55,554 nt of DNA from Aquitalea palustris (GTDB taxonomy: Bacteria; Pseudomonadota; Gammaproteobacteria; Burkholderiales; Chromobacteriaceae), in contig NZ_RFAR01000061.1 in the NCBI RefSeq assembly GCF_003693445.1, positions 1-55,554 of the forward strand, in the 5' to 3' direction. The notes beneath the pieces were generated by a model. It searched no databases. It was not told where the DNA came from and worked only from the letters and a program-made list of their open reading frames with translations. Shown here piece by piece: positions 16,395 through 29,827 of this stretch. Position 1 is the first letter of the stretch. Each line of letters starts with the position of its first letter. A program made the translations under genes and the position numbers.

Positions 16395-18944
16395 ATGAGC
16401 ACGCCCCAGCACACCCCGATGATGCAGCAGTACTTCGCCCTGAAAAGCCAGCATGCCGACAAGCTGCTGTTCTACCGCATGGGCGATTTTTACGAGCTGT
16501 TCTACGAGGATGCGGAAAAGGCGGCACGCCTGCTGGACATCACCCTCACCACCCGTGGCGCCAGCGGCGGCAACCCCATCAAGATGGCCGGTGTGCCTTA
16601 CCATGCTGCCGAAGGCTACCTGGCACGGCTGGTAAAAATGGGCGAGTCGGTGGCCATTGCCGAACAGATTGGCGACCCGGCCCTGGCCAAAGGCCCGGTC
16701 GAACGCAAGGTAGTGCGCATCGTCACCCCCGGCACGCTGACCGATGCCGCCCTGCTGGACGACAAGCGCGACAACCTGGTGCTGGCAGTAAACATGCACA
16801 AGGGCACGCTGGGCCTGGCCTGGCTATCCATGGCCAGCGGTGAATTCAAGATCATGCAAACCGGCGTGGAAGAATTCGCCAGCGAACTGGAACGCCTGAA
16901 ACCTGCCGAGCTGGTGCTGCCGGACGACAGCGGCCTCAATATCTTCGAGCAGGTCAGCTGCCCGCGCAAAAAGCTGCCACCCTGGCAGTTCGACACCGCG
17001 TCCGCCCAACTGGCGCTGACTCGCCACTTCGGCACGCATGATCTGGCCGGCTTCGGCGCCGACACCCTGCCGGTAGCGGTGGGGGCGGCCGGTGCACTGC
17101 TGGAATACGTCAAATCCACCCAGAGCGTGAATCCGGCGCATATTTCCCAGCTGGCGGTAGAGGATGCCGGCGAGCTGATCCGTATGGATGCCGCCACCCG
17201 CCGTAATCTGGAACTGACCGAAACCATACGCGGCGAACCCTCGCCCACACTGGCGTCCTTGCTGGACACCTGCGCCACCAGCATGGGTAGCCGCCTGCTG
17301 CGCCACTGGCTGCACCACCCCATCCGCCAGCATGCCAAGCTGCAACGCAGGCTAGAGTCGGTACGGGCACTGCTACCGCTGCATCAGGACGTGCACGGCC
17401 AGTTGCGCGAAGTGGCCGACATCGAACGCATCACCGCCCGCATCGCCCTGCGCAGCGCCCGCCCGCGCGATCTGGCGGCCCTGCGCGATTCGCTCAAGGC
17501 CCTGACCGGTGCCAAGCAGCTGGCCAGCAGCCTGGATGCCCCGCTGCTGGGCGAACTGGCACGGCTGCTGCCGGACAACTCTCCGGTGGAAAGCCTGCTG
17601 ACAGCCAGCATCCTGCCGGAACCGGCCACCTTTTTGCGCGATGGCGGGGTCATCAACCACGGCCTGAATGCCGATCTGGACGAACTACGTGCCATCCAGA
17701 CCGACTGCGGCGACTTCCTGCTGGCGCTGGAAGCACGCGAAAAAGAACGCACCGGCATCACCACCCTCAAGGTGGAATTCAACCGCGTGCACGGCTTCTA
17801 TATCGAGGTGTCGCGCGCCCAGGGCGACAAGGTGCCGGACGACTACCGCCGCCGCCAGACCCTGAAAAATGCCGAACGCTACATCACGCCGGAGCTGAAA
17901 GAATTCGAAGACAAGGCCCTGTCGGCGCAGGACCGCTCGCTGGCATTGGAAAAGCAGCTGTACGAACAGTTGCTCGACCAGCTGGCGCCGCACATTCCCG
18001 ATCTCAAGCTGATCGCCCAGGCCGTGGCCGGGCTGGACGTGCTGGCCGCCTTTGCCGAACGCGCCAGCAGCAATAACTATGTCGAACCGCAATTTGTCAG
18101 CGACACCCGACTGGAAATCATCCAGGGACGCCATCCGGTCGTCGAGGCCGAGGTGGAGCGCTTCATCGCCAACGACACCCGCCTCAGCGACGAGCGCAAG
18201 CTGCTGCTGATCACCGGCCCGAACATGGGTGGTAAATCCACCTATATGCGGCAGAACGCGCTGATCACCCTGCTGGCGCACATCGGCAGCTTCGTGCCGG
18301 CCGAGCGCGCCGTCATCGGCCAGATCGACCGCATCTTCACCCGCATCGGCGCCTCGGATGACCTGGCCGGCGGCCGCTCCACCTTCATGGTGGAAATGAC
18401 CGAAACGGCGAATATCTTAAACAACGCCAGCGCCCAGTCACTGGTGCTGATGGACGAAGTGGGCCGCGGTACCTCCACCTTCGACGGCCTCGCCCTGGCC
18501 TGGGCCATCGCCAAGGCACTGATCGAAAAAAGCCGCGCCTACACCCTGTTTGCCACCCACTATTTCGAGCTCACCACCCTGGCCGATCAGTACCCGGCCG
18601 TCGCCAATGTGCACCTGTCTGCCGTCGAGCACAAAGACCGCATCGTGTTCATGCACCATGTGGACGAAGGCCCGGCCAGCCAGAGTTATGGCCTGGCGGT
18701 GGCCCAGCTGGCCGGAGTGCCGCCCAAGGTGATTCGCGAAGCCAGGCGCTATCTGGTGGAGCTGGAAAACCAGTCGGCAGCCCGCGTCCAGCCCGATCTG
18801 TTCAGCGCACCGCCGGCCATGGTCGACACCGTGGAAAACGAGCCGAATCCGGCGCTGGACATGCTGCAAGACATCAACCCGGACGAGCTCACCCCGCGTC
18901 AGGCACTCGACTTTCTCTATCAAGTGAAAAAACTGCTGAATTGA
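16395..18944 (+). CDS. mutS: DNA mismatch repair protein MutS
   Basis: Mismatch-recognition ATPase that starts methyl-directed repair with MutL. The N-terminal [11 protein letters not shown] holds the Phe32-x-Glu34 mismatch wedge. The connector, lever and clamp domains follow, and the C-terminal ABC ATPase has Walker [10 protein letters not shown] near residue 608, the Walker B region [16 protein letters not shown] and the switch histidine in FATHYFELT. The chosen ATG gives 849 residues (E. coli 853) and the family N-terminus [12 protein letters not shown]. An ATG at 16329 would add 22 residues that include a strong hairpin. No good ribosome site precedes either start. In many relatives mutS lies beside rpoS; here they are 23 kb apart. 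Confidence 0.96.
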   Translation: MSTPQHTPMMQQYFALKSQHADKLLFYRMGDFYELFYEDAEKAARLLDITLTTRGASGGNPIKMAGVPYHAAEGYLARLVKMGESVAIAEQIGDPALAKGPVERKVVRIVTPGTLTDAALLDDKRDNLVLAVNMHKGTLGLAWLSMASGEFKIMQTGVEEFASELERLKPAELVLPDDSGLNIFEQVSCPRKKLPPWQFDTASAQLALTRHFGTHDLAGFGADTLPVAVGAAGALLEYVKSTQSVNPAHISQLAVEDAGELIRMDAATRRNLELTETIRGEPSPTLASLLDTCATSMGSRLLRHWLHHPIRQHAKLQRRLESVRALLPLHQDVHGQLREVADIERITARIALRSARPRDLAALRDSLKALTGAKQLASSLDAPLLGELARLLPDNSPVESLLTASILPEPATFLRDGGVINHGLNADLDELRAIQTDCGDFLLALEAREKERTGITTLKVEFNRVHGFYIEVSRAQGDKVPDDYRRRQTLKNAERYITPELKEFEDKALSAQDRSLALEKQLYEQLLDQLAPHIPDLKLIAQAVAGLDVLAAFAERASSNNYVEPQFVSDTRLEIIQGRHPVVEAEVERFIANDTRLSDERKLLLITGPNMGGKSTYMRQNALITLLAHIGSFVPAERAVIGQIDRIFTRIGASDDLAGGRSTFMVEMTETANILNNASAQSLVLMDEVGRGTSTFDGLALAWAIAKALIEKSRAYTLFATHYFELTTLADQYPAVANVHLSAVEHKDRIVFMHHVDEGPASQSYGLAVAQLAGVPPKVIREARRYLVELENQSAARVQPDLFSAPPAMVDTVENEPNPALDMLQDINPDELTPRQALDFLYQVKKLLN

Positions 18945-19012
18945 TACAGCAAAATGACAAGCATCATCTATGATGAAAAAATCATGACACGCAGAGAACA
19001 GGAGTAAGCACT

Positions 19013-19450
19013 ATGTCGTCGCAGAGCACTGCCAGCAACCCGGGGTTTGTTCGCCTGTTTGGACACACTGGAGATGATGGCAGCATCACCCTTCAAGCCA
19101 TCCGCGAGCGCGCCAGCAAACAACTGGCCAAGTTTGCCAGCCTGGCGGAAGAACAACTGGTGGAACGTCAGATCAGCATGCCACCTGCCATCAGTCTGGT
19201 AAGTTGCCCGGCGTGCAGCCTTACCCTGGAAAACAACCATCCCCAATCCGATGAAATCCTCAGCTGGCTGACTGACAACGCCAAGTTGTCCAGCCAATTC
19301 AAAGAAGTAGAAGTGCTGTTCGAACTGGTACGTGCCGCTGAAGCTGCAGGTGAAATCTTCCCCGAGACATCCTGCTTTCATATCGGTCTGACCAGCGCAG
19401 GTCCCATTGCTTACTTCGAGGACCATGCCTGCAGTCCCTACCCGCAATAA
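19013..19450 (+). CDS. Unknown protein, paralogue of the next gene (GLTSAGP-x-AYFED family)
   Basis: Not recognised. It is a soluble 145-residue protein without signal peptide or membrane segment. It begins with a variable N-terminus (about 45 residues), then a helical QISMPPAISLVSCPACSLTL segment with two cysteines spaced C-x2-C, a helical FKEVEVLFELVRAAE stretch, and the C-terminal signature FHIGLTSAGPIAYFED. The ribosome site is AGGAG before ATG 19013. The protein encoded from 19638 shares the PPAI, LFEL and GLTSAGP/AYFED blocks in the same order, so the two arose by tandem duplication. A strong terminator separates them, so they are independently transcribed or attenuated. No function is proposed. 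Confidence 0.8.
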   Translation: MSSQSTASNPGFVRLFGHTGDDGSITLQAIRERASKQLAKFASLAEEQLVERQISMPPAISLVSCPACSLTLENNHPQSDEILSWLTDNAKLSSQFKEVEVLFELVRAAEAAGEIFPETSCFHIGLTSAGPIAYFEDHACSPYPQ

Positions 19451-19466
19451 TTTTTGTGTACGCCTG

Positions 19467-19505
19467 AGCCGCCGGGGGAGACTTCAGTCTCCCCCGGCGG
19501 CTTTT
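19467..19505 (+). terminator. Strong terminator between the tandem paralogues
   Basis: A perfect 16-bp stem (19467-19482 with 19487-19502, arms AGCCGCCGGGGGAGAC and its complement) has a TTCA loop and is followed by T's. It is unusually long and stable for this window. Confidence 0.9.
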
Positions 19506-19637
19506 CAGCGCCATACCGGCCTTAGCCGACCACAGAATTTACAGCGAATCAAAGAGAAAATTCGCTAGCAATCATCAGACTCCCCATCCGGCCTGCCCTT
19601 CTACCATCAAGGTATCGCACACCTTTGGAGCAAGAAC

Positions 19638-20060
19638 ATGCCGCTGACCGAATCCCCCCGCCAGCAAGCACAGGCCCTGCAGCCCCCCACCCTGAGTGAG
19701 AATTTGCGCCTGCAAGCCAAAACCCTGCTGGGCAGCCTGGGACGGCAAGCCCGCCTCGAACTGCTCACCCGTGGCATACACATTCCGCCCGCCATCTGCC
19801 TGGGCAGCGATCAGCACGGCCAAGTGCTGCTGCTCAGCCCACATCCGCAGGCCCGACAAATCCGCCTGTGGCTGAAAAACAGCCATTACCTGGGTGAACT
19901 GTTCCTGGAGCTAAGCAGCCTGTTCGAACTGCTGCAGGCTTGCAACGCAGAGCATCCCGCGGCCGCCAATCGCCGCTTCTGCCTCGGTCTGACTTCGGCC
20001 GGACCACTGGCCTACTTCGAGGATTACCCTCAGTCAGCTGCCAGCGCACACGCTAGCTGA
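19638..20060 (+). CDS. Unknown protein, second tandem paralogue (GLTSAGP-x-AYFED family)
   Basis: Not recognised. It is a soluble 140-residue protein. Relative to the protein at 19013 it shows RGIHIPPAICLG for RQISMPPAISLV, SLFELLQAC for VLFELVRAA and FCLGLTSAGPLAYFED for FHIGLTSAGPIAYFED. The C-x2-C pair of the first copy is missing, so metal binding is not a shared trait. The N-terminal 40 residues are Gln- and Leu-rich. It begins 187 bp after the first copy, with its own upstream region and terminator, and is convergent with aceK. Divergence between the copies is large outside the motifs, so the duplication is old. Confidence 0.78.
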   Translation: MPLTESPRQQAQALQPPTLSENLRLQAKTLLGSLGRQARLELLTRGIHIPPAICLGSDQHGQVLLLSPHPQARQIRLWLKNSHYLGELFLELSSLFELLQACNAEHPAAANRRFCLGLTSAGPLAYFEDYPQSAASAHAS

Positions 20061-20078
20061 GTCCTGCCACAGACATGA

Positions 20079-20106
20079 AAAAAGGGAAGCCACGGCTTCC
20101 CTTTTT
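20079..20106. terminator. Bidirectional terminator between the second paralogue and aceK
   Basis: AAAAAGGGAAGCC pairs with GGCTTCCCTTTTT around a 2-nt AC spacer. A and T tracts on both sides let it serve both convergent genes. It touches the last codon of aceK. Confidence 0.88.
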
Positions 20107-21896
20107 CAGTCTTGCTCATCCATACCCCGGCAAGGTCGCGCCTGCCGCCGCGCCAGTGCGTGGACAAAGCGCATTTCTTCCGGATAAGGATAGAAGTCCT
20201 CCATATAGCCAGCGCGGATGCGCTGCTGGCGCTGCTGCCAGAAATCCGGCGTCAGCAAGTCGCGGTGGTATTGCAGAAAGGTCTTGCGCACCAGCGGGTC
20301 GCCCAGCAGGAAAGTACCGAACTCCTCGGGAAACACATCATTACGTGCCACCGGATACCAAACCTCGCCGGACATCTCCATTTCCGGATTCGGCGCTTCC
20401 GGTATCTGACGAAAATGGCAATCGGTCAGATATTCGATTTCATCGTAGTCATAAAAAATCACCCGGCCATAACGGGTGACACCGAAGTTCTTGAACAGCA
20501 TGTCGCCGGGAAAGATATTGGCGGCAGCCAGCTCCTTGATCGCCAGGCCGTAGTCGCGGGTCACCCGCTCTTTTTCCTGCTCATCGCAGTTCATCAGATA
20601 CATGTTCAGCGGCTTCATGCGCCGCTCGATATACAGGTGGCGGATGACAATGCTGTCTTCCCCCTCCTCCATCATCGACGGCGCCAGACTGCGCAGCTCC
20701 TCGAGCAGCTCGGCGGTAAAGCGCTGGCGCGGAAAGGCGACATTGGAGAACTCCAGCGTGTCCGACATGCGCCCCACCCGGTCGTGCCGCTTCACCAGCC
20801 GGTACTTCTGCTTCACCGTGTCGCGGTCTATTTCCTTGGGGCCGCCAAACACATCCTTGATCAGCTTGAACACATAGGGATAGGACGGCAGGGTGAACAC
20901 CAGCATCACCAGGCCGCGGATGCCCGGGGCGATGATGAACTGGTCATTGGAATGCTGCAGATGCTGCATGAAATCACGGTAAAAGGTGTTCTTGCCCTGC
21001 TTCTGCAAACCCAGCATGGTGTAAAGCTCGGCCTTGGTCTTGCCCGGCAGCATGCTGCGCAGAAACTGCACATAGCCGGAGGGCACTTCCATATCCACCA
21101 GAAAGTAGGCGCGGCTAAAGGAAAACAGCACGCCGATACGCCATGGCTCCAACAGCACGGTATCCAGATACAGGCCGCCATCCGCATCGTGCAATACCGG
21201 CACGGCAAAGGGATAGCTCAAGCCGCCATTGATCACCTTGCCGAAAATATAGGCCGTCTTGTTACGGTAAAAGGGGGAGGACAACACCTGTATCTGCAGA
21301 TTGGCCTCTGCATGCGGCCAGGTACCGGCAAAAAAGTCATTGGCGTACTGCAAGACCAGCGCCAGATCGCGGCGCAGGCGGACAAAGGCGCGGCTCCAGC
21401 CCATGTCGGCGATGATCTGCCGCATCACCCGGCGCAAGCTGCTGCTGGCCGGATAGTAACTGCGATAGGACGGCGGGTCGGACTCGATATATTCGGTGGA
21501 AATGGCCGGCCGGATGAAGATGAAATCGTTGTTGAAATAATCCCGGTGCAGCATGCGGGTGAACACCGAGTTGAAGAAGGTCTCCGCCAGCTCCGGCTGC
21601 TTGTGATTGGTCAGCAGGCCGATGAAATACAGCTTGGCCTGCTGCCATATTTCATCGTCCAGCAGATCGGCATGAAACTCCCCGTGCAGCCGGGCTACCG
21701 TCTCCACCACCCGTTCATCGTAAAACTGGATGCGATCCCGAATGGCCTGCTGCACACCTTGCCAGTCGCCGCGCTCGAACAAGCCCTTGGCCTGGCGGTT
21801 ACAGTCGCGAAACAGCCGGTAGTGCTTGTCAAAACCATCGATCAGGGCCTGAGCGATATCACGCGCCACCGGATTGTAATACTCGGGAATCTGCAT
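20106..21896 (-). CDS. aceK: Isocitrate dehydrogenase kinase/phosphatase
   Basis: Bifunctional enzyme that phosphorylates and dephosphorylates the dimeric NADP-isocitrate dehydrogenase, shifting flux between the TCA cycle and the glyoxylate bypass. Its 596 residues fit the family (E. coli 578). The regulatory N-terminal half carries [14 protein letters not shown] and the kinase half begins near [15 protein letters not shown], with [14 protein letters not shown] and [19 protein letters not shown] holding the nucleotide and catalytic residues. It usually sits with aceA/aceB; here neither is adjacent, but its substrate icd lies 3.6 kb away with the target serine intact. rluE is upstream in the same direction, 50 bp away. 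Confidence 0.97.
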   Translation of the reverse strand: MQIPEYYNPVARDIAQALIDGFDKHYRLFRDCNRQAKGLFERGDWQGVQQAIRDRIQFYDERVVETVARLHGEFHADLLDDEIWQQAKLYFIGLLTNHKQPELAETFFNSVFTRMLHRDYFNNDFIFIRPAISTEYIESDPPSYRSYYPASSSLRRVMRQIIADMGWSRAFVRLRRDLALVLQYANDFFAGTWPHAEANLQIQVLSSPFYRNKTAYIFGKVINGGLSYPFAVPVLHDADGGLYLDTVLLEPWRIGVLFSFSRAYFLVDMEVPSGYVQFLRSMLPGKTKAELYTMLGLQKQGKNTFYRDFMQHLQHSNDQFIIAPGIRGLVMLVFTLPSYPYVFKLIKDVFGGPKEIDRDTVKQKYRLVKRHDRVGRMSDTLEFSNVAFPRQRFTAELLEELRSLAPSMMEEGEDSIVIRHLYIERRMKPLNMYLMNCDEQEKERVTRDYGLAIKELAAANIFPGDMLFKNFGVTRYGRVIFYDYDEIEYLTDCHFRQIPEAPNPEMEMSGEVWYPVARNDVFPEEFGTFLLGDPLVRKTFLQYHRDLLTPDFWQQRQQRIRAGYMEDFYPYPEEMRFVHALARRQARPCRGMDEQD

Positions 21897-21946
21897 GCTC
21901 TGGCCTCGCTGTGACCACGCCCGCCATCACGGCTAACGGCAGGTGC

Positions 21947-22624
21947 TCATGGCTTGTTTCTGCGGGCAAAGCGGAATGAGGGCTGTGGCCCCGCCTTGCT
22001 GCCTGCGGCTGTGCTCTTGCGAGCAGGGGCGTCGCTGCCCTGCCCCAGACGCTCAGCATGCGACAGCGTCGGCAAATCTTCAAGATTCACATTGATGCTG
22101 CGCAGCTCGCCCGGCTGCAGTCCGTCCAGCTGCCAGGGGCCAATGGCCGCCCGCACCAGGCGCAGCGTGGGCAAGCCCACCTTGGCCGTCATGCGCCGCA
22201 CCTGGCGGTTCTTGCCTTCACTGATGATGATTTCCAGCCAGCAGTCCGGCACTGTCTTGCGAAAACGTACCGGTGGCTTGCGCTCCCACAGCGCCGGTGG
22301 CTCGATCTGCCGCACCTGCGCCGGCCGGGTGACAAAATCCCCCAGATCGACCCCCGCACGCAATGCCTCCAGCTGAGCCTCGCTCACCCGTCCCTCCACC
22401 TGCACCCAGTAGGTCTTGGGCAGCTTCCAGCGCGGGTCGCTGATACGGTGCTGCAAGGCACCTTCGCCGGTCAGCAGCAGCAAACCTTCGCTATCGGTAT
22501 CCAGCCGGCCAGCCGGGTAGACGCCGGGTAACGCGATATGGTCTTTCAACGTGGGGTGCAGCTCGTGCTGGGAAAACTGGCAGATAACGCCATAGGGCTT
22601 GTTGAACAGGATGAGCTGGGACAT
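21947..22624 (-). CDS. rluE: 23S rRNA pseudouridine(2457) synthase
   Basis: RsuA-family pseudouridine synthase acting on helix 89 of 23S rRNA. The start MSQLILFNKPYGVICQF is the family N-terminus without an S4 domain, as in RluE. The catalytic aspartate is in GRLDTDSEGLLLLT, and the C-terminal motif is ISEGKNRQVRRMTAKVGLPT. The chosen ATG at 22624 gives 225 residues. The frame is open for 21 more codons upstream, but that leader is not conserved in the family. A low-complexity, basic tail of about 35 residues rich in Arg, Lys and Ala is added at the C-terminus. It lies before aceK in the same direction. Confidence 0.9.
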   Translation of the reverse strand: MSQLILFNKPYGVICQFSQHELHPTLKDHIALPGVYPAGRLDTDSEGLLLLTGEGALQHRISDPRWKLPKTYWVQVEGRVSEAQLEALRAGVDLGDFVTRPAQVRQIEPPALWERKPPVRFRKTVPDCWLEIIISEGKNRQVRRMTAKVGLPTLRLVRAAIGPWQLDGLQPGELRSINVNLEDLPTLSHAERLGQGSDAPARKSTAAGSKAGPQPSFRFARRNKP

Positions 22625-23055
22625 TTTCTGGCAAACCGTAAACGAGTGATGCGCCGGATGATAACAAGGACTGACTGGCGCGGTCATGCTGGAGCTTGCC
22701 CGACAGGCTACTGCAACAAACTATTCGCATCGCTGTCAATTGCAGTGGCTATGCTGTGGAGTGCAGCTCACAGCACCGGTGCGGAAAATTCACATTCGAA
22801 CAGTTGTTTCTCTAGTCGAAATGGCAAAGTTCGGATACTTACAAACAGCGCGCAGATTTGAGGGGTATAATTCACTTCCGAAAAGTCACCCGCAAGTTCA
22901 CGGGCCACGCTGCCACGCACAGGCTGCCTAGTGCAGTCCGGCAAAACGCCCGCCTGCTGCTGTGCCTTTCCACGCGCCTAGCGGAACATCCCCCGGTGTG
23001 CGAAAGCCGCCTTGCGCAGCCGTTCTGACGTCAAAATAATCATTGGAGATAGAGT
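22625..23055. other. 431-bp intergenic region, divergent rluE / monomeric idh
   Basis: No gene seen. A TATAAT hexamer at 22866-22871 could be the -10 of a promoter for the downstream isocitrate dehydrogenase, with a long leader of about 180 nt, but no convincing -35 lies 16-18 bp before it. CTGTGGAGTGCAGCTCACAG at about 22754-22773 is an imperfect inverted repeat whose spacing does not fit a CRP site. Nothing resembling a known riboswitch was recognised. Confidence 0.4.
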
Positions 23056-25293
<2,238 letters not shown>

Positions 25294-25331
25294 GCCAACA
25301 CTGGCGCACTGTCGTGCGCATGCCAGTCCCC

Positions 25332-25364
25332 AAAGCGTCAGGATTCGTCCTGGCGCTTTTTTTG
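25332..25364 (+). terminator. Terminator of the monomeric idh
   Basis: AAAGCGTCAGGA pairs with TCCTGGCGCTTT (one G-T pair) around a TTCG tetraloop, followed by a T-run. Very stable form. Confidence 0.9.
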
Positions 25365-25505
25365 TGCGCTCTTGCCCACCAACGATTTTCCAAAAAATTT
25401 GTCTGATAATCCTCTGCAAGCGCCCCGCCACGGTCTAGGCTGAGTGAGTGGAGAAACACTGCGCCCGGTCGCAGCCCCTTACCCGGTAAACAGGAGAGAA
25501 CAACA

Positions 25506-26750
<1,245 letters not shown>

Positions 26751-26774
26751 GCCATCGGCAGGCGTAGTCAGCCA

Positions 26775-26798
26775 CAAGGCCCACCCCTGCGGGCCTTG
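26775..26798. terminator. Hairpin between icd and the lysR-type gene
   Basis: CAAGGCCC and GGGCCTTG form a perfect 8-bp stem between convergent genes. No strong T-run follows, so terminator function is probable but not certain. Confidence 0.6.
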
Positions 26799-26804
26799 CC
26801 TGTT

Positions 26805-27689
26805 TCAGCCATCTGCCAAGGCGCGCGCTGCGTCCAGTACCAGCGTTTTTGCCGCATCCACCCGCTTGCCCGCGCGCCAGGCCATCATCACTTCCCAATG
26901 CCACGCCGGCAGCTCCGGCAGGCACAGCCTGACCAGGGTGCCATCCTGCAGATCAGCCTTGATCGACAGCTCCGGCATGAAAGAGACAAAACGATGGCGC
27001 AATACCAGCTCACGCGCCGCCGAGGCCGGCTGTACCGCATGAATCGGGCTGGGAAGCTGCCGCAACATGCGGATTTGCTGGATCAGGCTTTCGCACTCGT
27101 CCCCCCAAAACTGCGGGGCAATGCGATGACGGGCAAGATCAGCCAGCGCCAAGGGGCTGCGGCAGTCCGCCAGCGGATGATGGGCAGCCACCACCGCAAC
27201 AATCGGCGAACGCCACAGCAGCTCCATCTGAATACCGGCCATCGCCGGACATTTCAGCACAAAGCCCACCTCCACCTGCCCGGTCAGCAAATCTTGCATG
27301 ATCTGCTGTGAGTGGTCGGTACCACAGCGTATCTCCATCGGCGCATCGGCCAGCTTCATCAGCAAAGGTCCGAAAACCGGCGAGGTCAGCGATGGCAGGC
27401 AGGATAGCCGGATACGCGGCACACTCGGTGTGCCCTGCATGGCCTCCAGCCCTTGCCGGTAGGCCGTAAGCGACTGGCGTGCCGCAGCAAGGAAAGCCTG
27501 GCAGGCATTGGTGGCCACCGCACCACGCCGATGCCGGGTAAACAGGCGGACATCCCACTGCTGCTCCAGCAGGCTGATACGCTGGCTGACCTGTGGCTGC
27601 GACCAGCCGCGCTTGGCCGCCGCCTGACTGAAACTGCCCAGCTCAGCCACATCCAGCAATAACTCCAGATCAGACAAAGCCACAGACAT
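26805..27689 (-). CDS. LysR-family transcriptional regulator
   Basis: DNA-binding regulator of 294 residues. The N-terminal winged helix-turn-helix includes LGSFSQAAAKRGWSQPQVSQ with the following linker helix (RISLLEQQWDVRLFTRHRR), then a two-lobe effector domain starting near residue 90. It is divergent from the mdtH-like transporter across 88 bp, the classic LysR layout, so it may control that gene (inferred). A short palindrome AAGTCGACTT (27718-27727) and an AT-rich stretch lie between them. The effector cannot be predicted from sequence. Confidence 0.88.
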   Translation of the reverse strand: MSVALSDLELLLDVAELGSFSQAAAKRGWSQPQVSQRISLLEQQWDVRLFTRHRRGAVATNACQAFLAAARQSLTAYRQGLEAMQGTPSVPRIRLSCLPSLTSPVFGPLLMKLADAPMEIRCGTDHSQQIMQDLLTGQVEVGFVLKCPAMAGIQMELLWRSPIVAVVAAHHPLADCRSPLALADLARHRIAPQFWGDECESLIQQIRMLRQLPSPIHAVQPASAARELVLRHRFVSFMPELSIKADLQDGTLVRLCLPELPAWHWEVMMAWRAGKRVDAAKTLVLDAARALADG

Positions 27690-27777
27690 AAAAAAATCGC
27701 ATATGAAATATTAGTAGAAGTCGACTTACATAATAGCAGGCCGCCTCCTTAAAATGCTGTTCGGATGAGGAGAACAC

Positions 27778-28986
27778 ATGGCTTCGGCACAACGGGCACG
27801 CAAACTGGGCAAGGCGTTTATCCTGCTGGACAACCTGCTGGTGATATTCGGTTTTTTCATGGTTTTCCCGCTGATCAGCCTGCATTTTGTTGACCAGTTA
27901 GGCTGGAGCGCCACGATCGTCGGCCTGGCACTGGCCATGCGCCAGTTCATGCAGCAGGGGCTGGGCCTGTTTGGTGGCTCGCTAGCCGACCGCTACGGTG
28001 CCAAGCCCTTGATAGTCTGCGGCATGCTGATGCGCGCCGCCGGCTTTGCCTGCATGGCACTGGCGCATGCACCGTGGCTGCTGTTTGTCTCCTGCCTGCT
28101 CTCCGGCCTGGGCGGGACCCTGTTTGATCCGCCGCGCACGGCGCTGGTCGCCAAGCTGGTACGGCCCAGGGAGCGACCGCACTTCTACGCCATCCTGATG
28201 ATGCAGGACAGCGCCGGCGCGGTGGCTGCCGCCCTGCTGGGTTCCTGGCTGCTGCAATTCGACTTTCGCTGGGTTGGTCTGGCCGGCTGCGCCATGTTCG
28301 TGCTGGCTGCCGTGGTCAATGCCCTGTTGCTGCCACCGTACCGGGTCGCCACGGGCAAGGCCTCCCCCTGGCACTCCATGCGCACCGTCTTGCACGATCG
28401 CAGCTATATGCGCTTTGTACTGACCTTGAGTGGCTATTACATGCTCGCAGTCCAAGTCATGCTGCTGGTCCCGGTGACCATCAAGCAACTGACTGGCAAT
28501 TATCAGGCGGTAGGCTGGATGTATATGCTGGAGACCTGCTTGTCTCTCAGCCTGCTTTATCCGCTGGCACGCTGGGGAGAACGCTATCTGCGACGCGAGC
28601 AGCGCATGCTGATCGGCCTGGGGTTGATGAGTCTTAGCCTGGCCATCATGAGCAGCGTGCAACATCCACTGGCGGCCTTTGTCATTCTGGCCATGTTTTT
28701 TCTGGGGTCCATCATCATGGAGCCGGCGCGGGAAACCTATGTCGCCGGGCTGGCCAAGGCACAAGCGCGCGCCAGCTATCTGGGTTGCAGTCGGCTGGGG
28801 CTGGCTTTGGGTGGTGCCGTGGGCTATGTTGGAGGAGGCTGGCTGCTGGACATGTCCCGTCAATGGCATCTGCCAGCGCTGCCCTGGCTGTGCCTGGCCA
28901 TGATTGGCACCATCACCTTGCTGGCACTATGGGGGCAATTGCTACGCGCCCCTGCCGGCACACGCTATGCCAGCAATACCATTTGA
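27778..28986 (+). CDS. mdtH: MFS transporter MdtH
   Basis: Inner-membrane drug:proton antiporter of the DHA1 group with 12 predicted helices. Its 402 residues equal the length of E. coli MdtH. The start [20 protein letters not shown], the loop motif [17 protein letters not shown] and the helix-5 region [18 protein letters not shown] further on match that family. E. coli MdtH gives modest quinolone resistance when overexpressed; the natural substrate is unclear. GAGGAG lies 6 nt before ATG 27778. It is divergent from a LysR-type gene that may regulate it. Confidence 0.88.
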   Translation: MASAQRARKLGKAFILLDNLLVIFGFFMVFPLISLHFVDQLGWSATIVGLALAMRQFMQQGLGLFGGSLADRYGAKPLIVCGMLMRAAGFACMALAHAPWLLFVSCLLSGLGGTLFDPPRTALVAKLVRPRERPHFYAILMMQDSAGAVAAALLGSWLLQFDFRWVGLAGCAMFVLAAVVNALLLPPYRVATGKASPWHSMRTVLHDRSYMRFVLTLSGYYMLAVQVMLLVPVTIKQLTGNYQAVGWMYMLETCLSLSLLYPLARWGERYLRREQRMLIGLGLMSLSLAIMSSVQHPLAAFVILAMFFLGSIIMEPARETYVAGLAKAQARASYLGCSRLGLALGGAVGYVGGGWLLDMSRQWHLPALPWLCLAMIGTITLLALWGQLLRAPAGTRYASNTI

Positions 28987-28994
28987 TGAAAAAA

Positions 28995-29023
28995 CAAAAC
29001 CCGCCGGTTGGCGGGGTTTTGTT
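28995..29023 (+). terminator. Terminator of mdtH
   Basis: CAAAACCCGCC pairs with GGCGGGGTTTTG (one bulged G) around GGTT, with T-rich sequence after it. It lies 9 bp past the stop codon. Confidence 0.82.
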
Positions 29024-29090
29024 TGAAGCTGTCGGGACGTTGACCGGTCAGATCAGCGCACCTGGCAATCCTGGCGCATCCTCTGCCTGA

Positions 29091-29294
29091 TCAGGCAGCC
29101 TGGATGTTCGACGCTTGCTTGCCTTTCGGGCCGCTAACGATGTCAAAGCTTACACGTTGACCCTCTTTCAGGGTCTTGAAGCCTTGCATATTGATGGCGG
29201 AGAAATGGGCAAACAGGTCTTCACCACCCTCATCCGGGGTAATAAAGCCAAAGCCTTTAGCGTCGTTGAACCACTTAACGGTACCAATTGACAT
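29091..29294 (-). CDS. Cold-shock family RNA/DNA-binding protein
   Basis: Small OB-fold nucleic-acid chaperone of 67 residues. [20 protein letters not shown] carries RNP-1 (KGFGFI), and DLFAHFSAI is RNP-2. The ATG at 29294 follows AGGAAG. The frame is open 63 codons further upstream, but that part is not a cold-shock sequence. An untranslated region of up to 200 nt before the start fits the long, structured leaders of cspA-type genes. It is divergent from clpS. The set of csp paralogues in the genome is unknown, so I give no letter. Confidence 0.95.
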   Translation of the reverse strand: MSIGTVKWFNDAKGFGFITPDEGGEDLFAHFSAINMQGFKTLKEGQRVSFDIVSGPKGKQASNIQAA

Positions 29295-29491
29295 GTTACT
29301 TCCTTGATTGACTATGGCTGGTGAGGCCGACCAACTTAAAGCCTGCTGTCCATTCCGGCTTATCCGGGAATGCCAAACAGCTAAGCCAAGCACCTGAACA
29401 GCATTTCTACGCAACCATCGTGATAGCGTCAAGTCCAAAAGGAATTCGCACTCGCCCCTTGAAAAAAAGTCAGGGGGAACCAAAATTGAAG

Positions 29492-29505
29492 TAAACCGCG
29501 GTTTA
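29492..29505. promoter_or_regulatory. Perfect palindrome before clpS
   Basis: TAAACCGCGGTTTA is a perfect 14-bp palindrome ending 13 bp before the clpS start, in the divergent csp/clpS region. It has the size and position of an operator. No known regulator is assigned. Confidence 0.45.
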
Positions 29506-29518
29506 ACTGAAAGTCGAC

Positions 29519-29827
29519 ATGTCCACGCAGTTCAGCAACGACGCCGTCAAAGAGGTGTCACGGGTGAGGACCACCCCTCCCCCAATGTATAAGGTATTGT
29601 TATTGAACGATGATTTCACCCCAATGGAATTTGTGGTGGAAGTGTTGCAGCAGTTGTTCCACATGAACAGGGAAAAGGCTACCCAGGTCATGTTGCAAGT
29701 CCATACGCAAGGTCACGGCGTGTGTGGCGTTTATACCAAAGACGTGGCTGCCACCAAGGTTGAACAGGTGTCGCAATTTGCCAAAGCACACCAGCATCCG
29801 CTTCAGTGCGTAATGGAGGAAAACTGA
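29519..29827 (+). CDS. clpS: ClpS adaptor protein of the ClpAP protease
   Basis: N-end-rule adaptor that delivers proteins with bulky N-terminal residues to ClpA. The 102 residues include [20 protein letters not shown], in which the N-D-D and T-x-M form the N-degron pocket, and [20 protein letters not shown] with the pocket histidine. The unstructured N-terminal 20 residues that engage ClpA are present. The stop overlaps the clpA start by one base (TGATG), so the two are translationally coupled. Confidence 0.97.
   Translation: MSTQFSNDAVKEVSRVRTTPPPMYKVLLLNDDFTPMEFVVEVLQQLFHMNREKATQVMLQVHTQGHGVCGVYTKDVAATKVEQVSQFAKAHQHPLQCVMEEN

Noticed and set aside
20112-21914. 600-codon open frame on the plus strand opposite aceK
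   Set aside because: It mirrors aceK codon for codon, has no recognisable domain and covers the whole of a clear enzyme gene. High GC makes antisense frames long.
22754-22773. CTGTGGAGTGCAGCTCACAG as a CRP site before idh
   Set aside because: The TGTG/CACA spacing is 10 bp rather than 8 and the inner A/T positions do not match.
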